Of a stretch of DNA of 64,000 bases, positions 50,180-57,867 are shown piece after piece. The DNA comes from JBHENC01 sp046262295. Its GTDB lineage: Bacteria > Acidobacteriota > Blastocatellia > Pyrinomonadales > Pyrinomonadaceae. The notes beneath the pieces were generated by a model. That model searched no databases. It was given only the letters and a program-made list of their open reading frames with translations, and had not been told where the DNA came from. The stretch spans positions 1 to 64,000 of the forward strand of contig JBHENC010000013.1 in the NCBI GenBank assembly GCA_046262295.1, written 5' to 3'. Both the position numbers and the translations under genes were made by a program. How positions within the stretch are numbered: position 1 is the first letter of the stretch; the number at the start of each line of letters is the position of its first letter.

Positions 50180-52279
50180 TTAAAGCCGTTCGATTTCCAC
50201 CAAGGCATCGTAAAAGGTTGCGCCGCCGCCCATGTCCGTCAATGTCTGCGAAGTCAATTGATTGATATTCGTCTTGCCGGGCGAAAGTTTGTTCCACCAC
50301 ACAGAGGGCGAGACGACGACGCCCGCGCGTGCGCGCGTCGTGACTACCGCTGCTAACTCGCACGCGCCGCGTTCGTTGAAGAGACGCACGCGGTCGCCGT
50401 CTTTGATGTCGCGTGTTGCCGCGTCCTGCGGATTAATCTCGACGAAGGGGCGCAATTCCTGCCGTAGCTGTTTGGGGAGATTGGCGAAAGTCGAATTGAG
50501 AAAAGCGTGCGCCGCCGGGCTAATCAACGCGAGCGGATATTTCGCGGCCAAGTCCGGAGCGCTTTGGCGAGATTCGCGCGGCGGCGTGAACGCGGGCACG
50601 CCCGGCAAATCCTTCGCTTCGAGTTGCGCCGAATAAAGCTCGCATTTGCCAGACGGCGTCGGGAAATTTCCTTCGGCAAACGGCGCAAAAGTTTCCGGCA
50701 CATTCAAACGTATCCATCCACGCTCGCGCAGAGCTTCCAGCGAGATGCCCGCGAGCGACGGATGATCGAGCGAGAGAGCTTGCCGCGCGATCTCTTCGTC
50801 GGAATCCTTAAAGCATTCTTCCGTGAAACCGAGCCGCGCGGCCAGTAAGCGAAAGACTTCCGTGTTGCATTTCGCTTCGTGCAGCGGTTCGACGGCGCGT
50901 TCGTTGATCGAAAGATAAAAGTGCCCGTAGGCTTTGTGTAGATCGAACTGTTCGAGTTGCGAGGTGGCGGGCAAAACGATGTCCGCGTAATCGCAGGTGT
51001 CCGTCATGAAAAGCTCATGCACGACGGTGAACAAATCTTCGCGCTGTAAGCCTTCGAGCACTTTCGCTTGATCGGGCGCGACCGCCGCCGGGTTCGAGTT
51101 GTAAACATAAAGAGCGCGCACGGGCGGATCAAACGTCTTCGTCAACACATCGCCTAAGAGCGACATATTGAGTGAGCGCGGGCGGGGCTGCGGCATTAAA
51201 TCGGGGCGTTCGAGGGCGTGTGAGTTGATGGGAAAAGTCCCGCTCGTGGAAAGCAAGATGCCACCTGCCGGATCGCGCCACGCGCCCGTGACGGCGGGCA
51301 GGCACGCGGTCGCGCGGACAGCCATGCCGCCGCCCGCGTGTCTTTGCATTCCGTAATTAATGCGAATCACGGCGGGCTTCGTCGTCGCATACGCCCGCGC
51401 GAGCATCACAATTGTTTCCGCTTCGAGGCCGCAGATTTCCGCGACACGTGCGGGCGCATACTCGCTTGCGCTACGCCGCAACTCATCCGCGCCGATTGTG
51501 TATTTCTCTAAATAATCTTTGTCTTCTAAATTCTCCGCGAAGATAACGTGCATCAGTCCGAGCGCGAGGGCGGCGTCCGTGCCGGGCAGCAGCGCGATAT
51601 GTTCGTCGCACTGGTCTGCGGTGCGCGTGCGTCGCGGATCAATGGCGACGAGCTTTGCGCCGCGTGAACGAGCTTCCAAAATCTCTGGCCAGAGATGCAC
51701 GTTGGCGGTGATCGTGTTCGTGCCCCAGAGCAGAATCAAGCGCGCGTCTTTGAAGCGTTCCGGGTCTGTGCCGATTTTGTCGCCGATGACCGAGACGTAT
51801 CCGGCGGTTCCGGCTGACGCACAGATCGTGCGTTCGAGTTGCGACGCGCCCAGACGATGAAAGAAACGCCTGTCCATTGATTCGGATTGGACGAGTCCCA
51901 TCGTACCGCAATAGCTGTACGGCATAATCGTCTCCGCGCCTTCGCCCGACGCAGCAAGCTTTCGGAAACGCGCGGTGATTTCGTCGAGCGCATCGTCCCA
52001 GCTAATCGGCTCGAAGCGGCCTTCGCCTTTTGCTCCCGCGCGGCGCAAGGGAGTCTGTATGCGGTCAGGGCTGTATGTGCGCTGTTCGTAGTTGGCGACT
52101 TTCGTGCAAAGAAAGCCGCGCGTGAACGGATGCGCCGCGTCGCCCGCGACCTTCAGCGCGCGCCCGTTTTCCACCGTCACGAGAATCGCGCAGGTGTCCG
52201 GGCAATCGTGCGGGCAGGCGGCCTTGACGATGGTTTGTCCGCTGTGATGATCTTCGGTTTTGTTAATTGAGTGTGACAT
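50180..52279 (-). CDS. Molybdopterin-dependent oxidoreductase
   Basis: The 699-residue protein is a DMSO-reductase superfamily enzyme. The N-terminus has a [4Fe-4S] motif CPHDCPDTCAILV (near 22-34) with the fourth Cys in GFLCTKV. Then come the cofactor-binding regions (RLILLWGTNTITANVHLWPEILEARSRGAKLVAIDPR and others) and a C-terminal domain ending TSQTLTDMGGGATFYDALVEIERL. No Tat signal is present, so it is probably cytoplasmic. Related enzymes include formate dehydrogenases and assimilatory nitrate reductases; the substrate is not determined. No electron-transfer subunits are adjacent. Confidence 0.88.
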   Translation of the reverse strand: MSHSINKTEDHHSGQTIVKAACPHDCPDTCAILVTVENGRALKVAGDAAHPFTRGFLCTKVANYEQRTYSPDRIQTPLRRAGAKGEGRFEPISWDDALDEITARFRKLAASGEGAETIMPYSYCGTMGLVQSESMDRRFFHRLGASQLERTICASAGTAGYVSVIGDKIGTDPERFKDARLILLWGTNTITANVHLWPEILEARSRGAKLVAIDPRRTRTADQCDEHIALLPGTDAALALGLMHVIFAENLEDKDYLEKYTIGADELRRSASEYAPARVAEICGLEAETIVMLARAYATTKPAVIRINYGMQRHAGGGMAVRATACLPAVTGAWRDPAGGILLSTSGTFPINSHALERPDLMPQPRPRSLNMSLLGDVLTKTFDPPVRALYVYNSNPAAVAPDQAKVLEGLQREDLFTVVHELFMTDTCDYADIVLPATSQLEQFDLHKAYGHFYLSINERAVEPLHEAKCNTEVFRLLAARLGFTEECFKDSDEEIARQALSLDHPSLAGISLEALRERGWIRLNVPETFAPFAEGNFPTPSGKCELYSAQLEAKDLPGVPAFTPPRESRQSAPDLAAKYPLALISPAAHAFLNSTFANLPKQLRQELRPFVEINPQDAATRDIKDGDRVRLFNERGACELAAVVTTRARAGVVVSPSVWWNKLSPGKTNINQLTSQTLTDMGGGATFYDALVEIERL

Positions 52280-52320
52280 ATATTTACGAACGCAATAGAT
52301 GATAAACTTTTAAGCGCGCG

Positions 52321-53226
52321 TTGACAAAAGCGCGAAAGCGATTTGGAAGGAACAAACTGAAGGTGTACGCGGAAAGTAAAGTAAAGACCAGACTGCTACG
52401 GCGGATGGGCGAGGCGATTAAGGATTTCGGGATGATAGAGGACGGCGACCGCGTGATGGTCTGCGTCTCCGGCGGCAAAGACAGCTACACGCTGCTCGAT
52501 CTACTTCTCGACGTGCAGCAACGTGCGCCCGTTCGCTTTGAACTGCTCGCCGTCAATCTGGATCAAAAGCAACCGAATTTTCCGGCGCACGTGCTGCCCT
52601 ATTATTTACGCAGCATCAATGTTCCCTTTCGCATCGTCGAGCGCGATACCTATTCAATCGTCAAACGCCTTGTGCCGGAAGGGAAAACTTTCTGCGCCGT
52701 CTGCTCGCGTCTTCGGCGCGGCATTCTCTATAACATCGCGGTCGAAGAAGGTTGCACCAAGATCGCGCTCGGCCATCACGCGGACGACATCACGACGACA
52801 TTTCTACTCAACTTGTTTTTCGTCGGCAAACTCAAAGCGATGCCGCCCATCCTGCGCTCCAACGACGGGCGCAACACGGTGATACGCCCGCTCGCTTATG
52901 TGAAAGAAACAGACATCGCGGAGTATGCCGCGCAACAAAACTTTCCGATCATTCCCTGCGACTTATGCGGCTCGCAGCCGAATTTGAAACGCGCTCGCAT
53001 CAAACGGCTCATCGCGGAATTAGAGAAAGAGATACCCAACATACGCAGCTCCATGCTGACCGCGCTCGGCAACGCCGCGCCCTCTCACCTACTCGACCCG
53101 CAACTTTTCGACTTCAAAACCCTCGCGCCCGCCACCGGCGACATCGAAGCCGAACTCGATTCCGCTATCGGCCATGTCGAAGAGGCCACAACGCCCGAAC
53201 GCCCCGCGCTCGTTTCCATCATGTAA
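52321..53226 (+). CDS. ttcA: tRNA 2-thiocytidine synthetase TtcA
   Basis: This enzyme thiolates cytidine 32 of certain tRNAs with ATP. The 301-residue protein has the PP-loop VCVSGGKDSYTLLDLLL (near 52), the catalytic/cluster cysteines in TFCAVCSRLRRG, and IIPCDLCGSQPNLKRARIKRLI further on. GHHADDI is the typical TtcA/TilS follow-up motif. The TTG at 52321 keeps the whole frame; an internal GTG near 52363 is also possible. It is divergent from the molybdopterin gene. Confidence 0.92.
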   Translation: MTKARKRFGRNKLKVYAESKVKTRLLRRMGEAIKDFGMIEDGDRVMVCVSGGKDSYTLLDLLLDVQQRAPVRFELLAVNLDQKQPNFPAHVLPYYLRSINVPFRIVERDTYSIVKRLVPEGKTFCAVCSRLRRGILYNIAVEEGCTKIALGHHADDITTTFLLNLFFVGKLKAMPPILRSNDGRNTVIRPLAYVKETDIAEYAAQQNFPIIPCDLCGSQPNLKRARIKRLIAELEKEIPNIRSSMLTALGNAAPSHLLDPQLFDFKTLAPATGDIEAELDSAIGHVEEATTPERPALVSIM

Positions 53227-53262
53227 AGCATAACCGGCAAACACAAGCGGCAGAATCAATTT

Positions 53263-53469
53263 TCACTGCTCGCTCTCTAAACTTGCGAACACTTCATCGC
53301 GCGAGATTGATGCGCTGCCAAGTCCCTGCTCTATTGCACGTCTGAGAGCAATGTCTTCCATCGCTTCTTCGACAATCTCTTGCACCAAATCACGATTCTC
53401 TTCGAGTGCTTCGACTAAAGCCGATTTCAATAAGTCCTTCAGCTTCTCTTCATCAATTGTGGCTGCCAT
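53263..53469 (-). CDS. Small acidic antitoxin-like protein
   Basis: A 68-residue acidic helical protein (MAATIDEEKLKDLLKSALVE, REIVEE-type repeats, RDEVFASLESEQ) resembles the short antitoxin partners of RelE-like toxins. The ATG at 53469 has GGAGCA upstream; the frame continues upstream without a good start. No toxin gene follows. It starts about 60 bp after the attC site at 53527, so it may be the last cassette of the array or flanking chromosome. Confidence 0.6.
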   Translation of the reverse strand: MAATIDEEKLKDLLKSALVEALEENRDLVQEIVEEAMEDIALRRAIEQGLGSASISRDEVFASLESEQ

Positions 53470-53526
53470 AGAATGCTCCTCACCGACGATTCCCACTAAA
53501 TTAACATTTATCATAATGCGAAGCAC

Positions 53527-53613
53527 ATCTAACGCCCCGCATCACCCGCGCCCCTACGCAAGCTGCATGAGAGGCACCGTGAAGGAGCGTCGGGTGCATG
53601 CCATTGTTAGCCC
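53527..53613 (-). other. attC site 1 of the cassette array
   Basis: On the minus strand R'' GGGCTAAC (53613-53606) and L'' GCATGCACCCG pair with L' CGGGTGATGC and R' GTTAGATG (53533-53526). One base is extrahelical in the left arm. It lies just past the stop of the diguanylate cyclase gene and closes that cassette. Confidence 0.85.
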
Positions 53614-53646
53614 GCGTCGATAGCTTAATAGAGCTTCACGATGCAT

Positions 53647-54537
53647 CTATTTTTCGACGCCGACACCTTCTGACGCAGGCTCCGTCATAAGTCGTGCCCT
53701 CAGAACTTCGTGCCTGATAGCGTCCTTACCCCCCTCCTTCACCTCGTACATCAGGCCATCTGCTACCTTGATCATCTCGTCAACCGTGTGCGGAGGGTCG
53801 GCACACGTCAACAATCCCACGCTGAATGTCACGGGCCAGCCGCTGGCCCGCATCCCCGCTGATAACCTCTCGCGTAACTTCTGCAGGACCGCCTTCGCTT
53901 GCTCCGCGCCTGTCTCGGGCAGGAGGATGGCGAACTCATCGCCTCCGATGCGCGCCACCACGTCGGTCGCGCGTAAATTCTGCTTCAGAACTTCGACGAC
54001 CCTAACCAGCAGTTGGCTCCCGATGTGATGACCCAGTCGATCATTCACCGCTTTGAAGTTATCGGCATCGAAGTATGCCACCGAAAACGGGTCTCCGTAC
54101 CTCCTCGCCCTATTGATCTCTATCTGCGCCAACTCGTAGAAGGCTCTCTGGTTGGCCGCCCCGGTCAGGAAGTCTGTTCTGGCTAAGTCACTCTCGCGGG
54201 AATTGGACTCCTTGAGTTTAGCGAGGAGGAGCGCCACTACGAGGAAGAAGCCCAGTCGGGTTGTCGCATTCCAGAAAGGGATAAACGGATGTGAGAAATG
54301 TTCGCCGGCTAGCTGATTCGCCACCTCCCACGTCGCGGCACTGGCGACGGAAGTGATGACGGCGGCTCTCTTCGACCCGTACCAAGTGACGAGTGCGACA
54401 GGGGAGAGGTAGAAGACGGAGAAGGAGAGCTCAAAACCCGTGAAGTAGTCGATGACGCCTAAAAACAGGATGAGGGCGAAGCCGCAAATCAGGATGAAAG
54501 ACTTACTGCGCTTTTCGAGGAAATTGAGAAACGTCAA
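53647..54537 (-). CDS. Membrane diguanylate cyclase (GGDEF domain) in a gene cassette
   Basis: The 296-residue protein has four or five N-terminal membrane segments (residues 15-110, for example FILICGFALILFLGVIDYFTG). A GGDEF domain follows at 120-280: DFLTGAANQRAFYELAQIEINRARRYGDPFSVAYFDADNFKAVND, then RIGGDEFAILLPETGAEQA. The full GGDEF signature and upstream metal Asp are intact, so it should make cyclic di-GMP. No RxxD inhibitory site is seen five residues before GGDEF. It lies between two attC sites on the same strand, so it is a mobile cassette gene. Confidence 0.88.
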   Translation of the reverse strand: MTFLNFLEKRSKSFILICGFALILFLGVIDYFTGFELSFSVFYLSPVALVTWYGSKRAAVITSVASAATWEVANQLAGEHFSHPFIPFWNATTRLGFFLVVALLLAKLKESNSRESDLARTDFLTGAANQRAFYELAQIEINRARRYGDPFSVAYFDADNFKAVNDRLGHHIGSQLLVRVVEVLKQNLRATDVVARIGGDEFAILLPETGAEQAKAVLQKLRERLSAGMRASGWPVTFSVGLLTCADPPHTVDEMIKVADGLMYEVKEGGKDAIRHEVLRARLMTEPASEGVGVEK

Positions 54538-54567
54538 TGTTTATTTCCCCCCGTCACTGAAAGAGCG

Positions 54568-54678
54568 GGCTAACGCCCGACATCACCCGCCGCCCGCGAG
54601 TAGCTTTCAACCTGAACGCGAGGAAGATTCTTGGGAGCCACGCTATCGGGCGGTCGGGTGTATGCGGTTGTTAGGCGC
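54568..54678 (-). other. attC site 2 of the cassette array
   Basis: On the minus strand R'' GCGCCTAAC (54678-54670) and L'' with CGCATACACCCGACC pair with L' CGGGTGATGT and R' GTTAGCCC (54575-54568). The site is about 108 bp and follows the stop of the gene at 54742. Confidence 0.85.
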
Positions 54679-54741
54679 GAGCGGGGATATAACTGACGCC
54701 TATATTTATAGACAGCAGCCCTGTAGCTTGCGGGTGCTGAA

Positions 54742-55140
54742 TCAGGGTGTGGCGCAGTCGTTGAGGCTATCGCCAGACTCTGCGTCTGGACCATAGCTGT
54801 TTGCTTGTGCCGTGACGACATAGCCTACTTGACCAGACTCAATTTCTTCGTTTAGAGCTGCTTCCAGCATGCTCACGTTGGTGTTACGGGTTGTATACCC
54901 GCCCCGTGCTGATATTGACAGATACAGACTATCTGGCTTGAAAGGCGTTATGCCGTCGCTTTCAGTTAGCCAGACCTTTGCGTAAGAAAACTGCCTCCCG
55001 TTTTTCCTACGGCAGCGGAGCAGGAAATTGAAAATAAACTCCTCACCCGATGCTGCCTTGATGTTTTTTCGACTGCTGGACTGGTCAATGAACTCACGGA
55101 GTTCATTAAAAACAGAAAGACTGGATTGCTCTTGGCTCAT
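54742..55140 (-). CDS. Cassette protein of unknown function
   Basis: The 132-residue protein has no family I recognise. It shows a helical start (SLSVFNELREFIDQSSSRKN) and an alternating beta-type middle (EEFIFNFLLRCRRKNGRQFSYAKVWLTESDG, LYLSISARGGYTTRNTN). It ends in VGYVVTAQANSYGPDAESGD. No signal peptide is present. Its base composition is more AT-rich than most of the window. It lies between attC sites 2 and 3 with a second unknown gene upstream. GGAGAAG precedes the ATG. Confidence 0.6.
   Translation of the reverse strand: MSQEQSSLSVFNELREFIDQSSSRKNIKAASGEEFIFNFLLRCRRKNGRQFSYAKVWLTESDGITPFKPDSLYLSISARGGYTTRNTNVSMLEAALNEEIESGQVGYVVTAQANSYGPDAESGDSLNDCATP
54752..54785 (-). repeat. Shared stem element, copy 1
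   Basis: The sequence CTGGCGATAGCCT followed by GCGCCA at the 3' end of the unknown gene matches copies 2 (55163-55199) and 3 (55799-55833). Copies 2 and 3 stand 25-27 bp upstream of the two unknown cassette genes and can form a small hairpin. Confidence 0.5.
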
Positions 55141-55162
55141 GGACTTCTCCTCTCAAGAAATT

Positions 55163-55199
55163 GTTTGAGGTCGCGTGAGGCTGACGGATATAACATTCG
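55163..55199 (-). repeat. Shared stem element, copy 2, upstream of the 54742-55140 gene
   Basis: On the minus strand GCTGGCGAATG and CGTCAGCCTCAC form a short stem. Copy 3 has GCTGGCGATAG and GCGCCAGCCTCAC at the same distance from the next gene's start. Confidence 0.5.
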
Positions 55200-55271
55200 C
55201 CAGCAGCTACGGTCACGTAGAACAGGCTAGTGCAAAGTACACAAACAGTTACCGCTAAGGAACACCAGCTT

Positions 55272-55772
55272 CTACCAATTGAGAGTAGCGGTTCTTCTGT
55301 CTTCAGCCAAATTTTGGTTGTTCCAAACTCGGCGTCGAAAACCGTTACCCTCATAATGCATATCCAGAACGACATGGAAATGCCACTCGTCATCCCCATT
55401 GGGATGAATGGTGACGGTTAATTTGCCATGCTCCCCCTGCTCCCAAGTAATTGCGTTGGCGATGGGCACCCCAACACTATTCACTGACCCGTCATCCCAC
55501 TCCTGCCCTCCCCCAGCAAAAGTGGTGCCCATAAGAACCACGTGGTTATCAACGATAATTTGGACCGATGTATCGTGATCCTTATTATCGTCGGTGGTAT
55601 GAAACGTACAGGTCATTCCAATAAGTCGAAAGGCAAATGCAACTCGCGCGAACTTCTCATTTGCAGTTGCTCTCGCACCAACTCTTACTTCAGAAACCAA
55701 TGCATTGGTTGGCAAATTGTCTTCCGCCGAAGGAAGTTTATCCCGCTTAGCCGGTCGTTTCTGTTGCGCCAT
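55272..55772 (-). CDS. Cassette protein of unknown function, beta-rich
   Basis: The 166-residue protein has a basic Pro/Ser-rich start, then a likely beta-sandwich: FARVAFAFRLIGMTCTFHTTDDNKDHDTSVQIIVDNHVVLM, then GKLTVTIHPNGDDEWHFHVVLDMHYEGNGFRRRVW. I do not recognise the fold family. No signal peptide is visible. AAAGGAG precedes the ATG at 55772. It stands in the same inter-attC segment as the gene downstream and shares its leader element, so the two may be separate cassettes whose middle attC has decayed. Confidence 0.6.
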   Translation of the reverse strand: MAQQKRPAKRDKLPSAEDNLPTNALVSEVRVGARATANEKFARVAFAFRLIGMTCTFHTTDDNKDHDTSVQIIVDNHVVLMGTTFAGGGQEWDDGSVNSVGVPIANAITWEQGEHGKLTVTIHPNGDDEWHFHVVLDMHYEGNGFRRRVWNNQNLAEDRRTATLNW

Positions 55773-55798
55773 GTGTCACTCCTTTCGAGAGATTGTGT

Positions 55799-55833
55799 TT
55801 ATGTGAGGCTGGCGCAATAAGGCTATCGCCAGC
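55799..55833 (-). repeat. Shared stem element, copy 3, upstream of the 55272-55772 gene
   Basis: On the minus strand GCTGGCGATAGCC and GGCGCAATA-flanked GCGCCAGCCTCAC form a stem 27 bp before the ATG. This matches copy 2 in place and sequence. Confidence 0.5.
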
Positions 55834-55900
55834 GTGTGCGTTGCGCGAGGTACGGACACAATATTTCTGTTTAAGCCCTTAGTCAAGAAAAATAGGGGAA

Positions 55901-56007
55901 GCGCCTAACGCCCCGCATCACCCGCCCGCGCGCACCTGCTGAAGCATCCAAGCTAACGAATGGCATCCGAGCTTATTGCGGGTCGGGTGCATGCCGTTCC
56001 TATGCAA
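55901..56007 (-). other. attC site 3 of the cassette array
   Basis: On the minus strand the left arm (CGGCATGCACCCGACC, 55996-55981) pairs with CGGGTGATGCGGGGCGTTAG (55924-55905). R' and the next cassette start read GTTAGGCGCTTCCCC. The R'' box is degenerate: AGGAAC stands where CTAAC is expected. Confidence 0.8.
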
Positions 56008-56317
56008 AGTCAAGACTCAATTGGCGACACTACTCCGCACCAGGCTCACGGTCAGCCGCGGCTCGGTCGTGCTGATTCTTCTCTCCGCACTGAATGATAA
56101 ATGAGGGAGAGCGTGTCCGGTGTACTTCCACGCTCCTATTCGGGCTTCATTTGTCCCATTTCATGATTCGGGCGAGGGCTCTCAACAGGTCACACTGTTA
56201 GCCGGGCTCTGCTCTCGAGTTGGCCCACAACCGATTCCGACCCTCACCCTATCTCCCTCACGCCTTCAGCGAGGCGTGAGCATCATACACCGGACGTGTG
56301 GACTTGTATCATGCCTG
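56008..56317. other. Spacer between gene and attC site 3
   Basis: No coding sequence is supported in these 310 bp. A palindrome-like pair GCATGATACA and TGTATGATGC lies at about 56282-56317. A second TAAC-containing core-like box (GGCTAACAG on the minus strand) is at about 56208-56216. Part of this spacer may be a gene-less cassette remnant. Confidence 0.4.
56257..56280 (-). terminator. Hairpin downstream of the cassette gene
   Basis: CTCACGCCT (56257-56265) pairs with AGGCGTGAG (56272-56280). It lies 38 bp after the stop of the 56318-57028 gene and probably ends its transcript, although no long T run follows. Confidence 0.55.
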
Positions 56318-57028
56318 TTAGGCCGCCAGCGAATCACTGAAAATGTTGAGGTACTTTGTAGCTCTATATACCATCATACTGCCCTCTTCAAACGTCATAC
56401 CTACCGAATCCTGGTGTATAAACCCCAACCGTTCAAGGTCACATATACCCTTGTTGAAAACTCCCCAATCTAAGCCGGTATTATTCTGGAGACCATGAAT
56501 ATCTATTACCTCAACTAACACGTTCGTTGAGGTTGTTACTTTGGTTAGATGCTGCGGTAACAAGGTCAATATGTGAAGATGGAAATCCTGCAATCCTCTT
56601 AAATCTTCAGCAATCTGTTGGGATAAATCATGTATTCTGCATCGCTTTATTGTACCAGCGAGAAATGCTGCGACATAACGACGCTTGTTTTGGCTGGCGG
56701 TACGAGCAACTGTGTCCACACAAGTTCCTAAGAGTTCAAAGAATTCCTCAGAGTAAACGAATTCTCTACGGATAGCGTGGTCTTCTATATTCGATAAATC
56801 TCGGATGATACTTTCAAATAGTTCTAGTACACGATCTTGGTAGGAGTCTGTAGCTTTCCGAGTAAGCACAGAGTCAATCGGCCCACACACAGGAACGAGT
56901 AGTTGCGTTAGAACACGAAGCAACACCTCCTTTTCATATCCTCTAAGTAGGTCATTAAAAGACAGCTTGAACCTGTCGAGCAAAGCTTCGGAGGTGCTTT
57001 TTTCAGTAATTTGATTATCGCTTGCCAT
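56318..57028 (-). CDS. Cassette protein of unknown function, helical
   Basis: The 236-residue protein is mainly helical (LLDRFKLSFNDLLRGYEKEVLLRVLTQLLVPVC, then FFELLGTCVDTVARTASQNKRRYVAAFLAGTIKR). Its C-terminal part (WGVFNKGICDLERLGFIHQDSVGMTFEEGSMMVY) looks like a winged-helix-type end. I cannot assign a family. Codon use is more AT-rich than the flanking housekeeping genes, which suggests transfer. The ATG at 57028 is 48 bp from the stop of a decayed Rid-family gene, so this is the outermost gene of the array. Confidence 0.6.
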   Translation of the reverse strand: MASDNQITEKSTSEALLDRFKLSFNDLLRGYEKEVLLRVLTQLLVPVCGPIDSVLTRKATDSYQDRVLELFESIIRDLSNIEDHAIRREFVYSEEFFELLGTCVDTVARTASQNKRRYVAAFLAGTIKRCRIHDLSQQIAEDLRGLQDFHLHILTLLPQHLTKVTTSTNVLVEVIDIHGLQNNTGLDWGVFNKGICDLERLGFIHQDSVGMTFEEGSMMVYRATKYLNIFSDSLAA

Positions 57029-57050
57029 GCGGATTCTTTAATTATCTACT

Positions 57051-57063
57051 GCGCCTATAGGCG
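57051..57063. other. Palindrome at the outer boundary of the cassette array
   Basis: GCGCCTATAGGCG is a near-perfect palindrome. On the minus strand GTTATGCC lies directly before it, and the array's first gene follows. It may be a decayed recombination site or promoter operator. Confidence 0.35.
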
Positions 57064-57075
57064 GCATAACACTTA

Positions 57076-57192
57076 TTATATGGCGTCTACGATAAAGGCC
57101 TCTGCTTCGATTTCCACAAGCATTTCGGGAGCGATCAGGCGGCGGGCTTCCGTCAAAGAAGTGACAGGGGAGATGTCGCGGACTCGCTTCAT
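57076..57192 (-). pseudogene. 3' fragment of a Rid-family (YjgF-like) deaminase gene
   Basis: From the in-frame ATG at 57192 the frame encodes 38 residues, VRDISPVTSLTEARRLIAP followed by EMLVEIEAEAFIVDAI. These match the C-terminus of Rid/YjgF-family proteins, including the arginine-rich loop and VEIEA strand. The first two-thirds, with the catalytic surface, is absent. The remnant lies between the pyrophosphatase stop codon (57200) and the outer end of the cassette array. It probably lost its 5' part in a rearrangement. Confidence 0.7.
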
Positions 57193-57199
57193 GGGAGCT

Positions 57200-57820
57200 T
57201 CAACGCTTTGTGGTTTTGGCGCGCGAGGTCGGTTTCTTCGCGGCTGATTTTTTTGTGGCGCGGGAATGTTTGCGGCGAAAGAGTTTGACGCCTTCTTCGA
57301 CGAGAGATTTGGCTTTGATCGCGCCGAAGCGTCCCGTCGGTTTGAACTCTTTGCCTTTGATTACATTGTAGGAGATGAAGAAATGTTCGATCTCTTTGAC
57401 GAGTTGTTCGTTGATGTCAGAGAGATTTTTCACGCCCGCGTGAACGCGCGATTCGGAGGCGATGGCGATCAGGCGGTCGTTGCGCTCCATGCCGTCTTCT
57501 TCGGTCTGCTCGGCTTCGATGACGCCGATCAAGCGCGCGTGGACGAGGCAGCCCGTGAAGGCCGGTTCGTCCATCAAGAGAAGCACGTCGAGCGGATCGC
57601 CGTCGCCGCCTAAGGTTTGCGGCACGAAGCCGAAATCGAAGGGAAAGCTTGCGCCGGCGGGCAGCACGCCGCCGAGTTTGAAGAGTCCGTGCTGCTCGTC
57701 GTAGTTGAATTTGTTGCGGCTACCCTGTGGCGTTTCGATGATGACGTTCAGATCACCCGTTTCGTCATCGTAGGTCTCCATTAGAAAGGGTTTCGGCGGC
57801 GCGGATTTTGCGGTACTCAA
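57200..57820 (-). CDS. ppa: Inorganic pyrophosphatase, family I
   Basis: It hydrolyses pyrophosphate from biosynthetic reactions. The 206-residue protein has the family I motif order: NKFNYDEQHGLFKLGG, SFPFDFGFVPQTLGGDGDPLDVLLLMDEP with the metal-binding Asp residues, then a family-typical HFFISYNVIKGKEFKPTGRFG. The C-terminus is a Lys/Ala tail (RATKKSAAKKPTSRAK). I chose the TTG at 57820 because AAGGAG lies eight bases before it; a longer frame exists but would overlap the radical SAM gene. Confidence 0.9.
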   Translation of the reverse strand: MSTAKSAPPKPFLMETYDDETGDLNVIIETPQGSRNKFNYDEQHGLFKLGGVLPAGASFPFDFGFVPQTLGGDGDPLDVLLLMDEPAFTGCLVHARLIGVIEAEQTEEDGMERNDRLIAIASESRVHAGVKNLSDINEQLVKEIEHFFISYNVIKGKEFKPTGRFGAIKAKSLVEEGVKLFRRKHSRATKKSAAKKPTSRAKTTKR

Positions 57821-57867
57821 AGCGTTCACTCCTTGAAGTTTTTCATCGGACGCGGAAGATAAAATTT

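Noticed and set aside
53226..53262. A further attC after the antitoxin-like gene
   Set aside because: Only GGTTATGC and no second arm fits in the 36 bp before the convergent ttcA stop, so I do not call a site.
53200..57200. An integron integrase gene next to the attC array
   Set aside because: No tyrosine-recombinase ORF (R...HxxR...Y pattern) is present in this part or anywhere in the window. The array is therefore described as integrase-less.
57011..57247. A + strand ORF of 78 residues rich in Ser and Arg
   Set aside because: It is the antisense shadow of the Rid-family remnant and the end of the pyrophosphatase gene.
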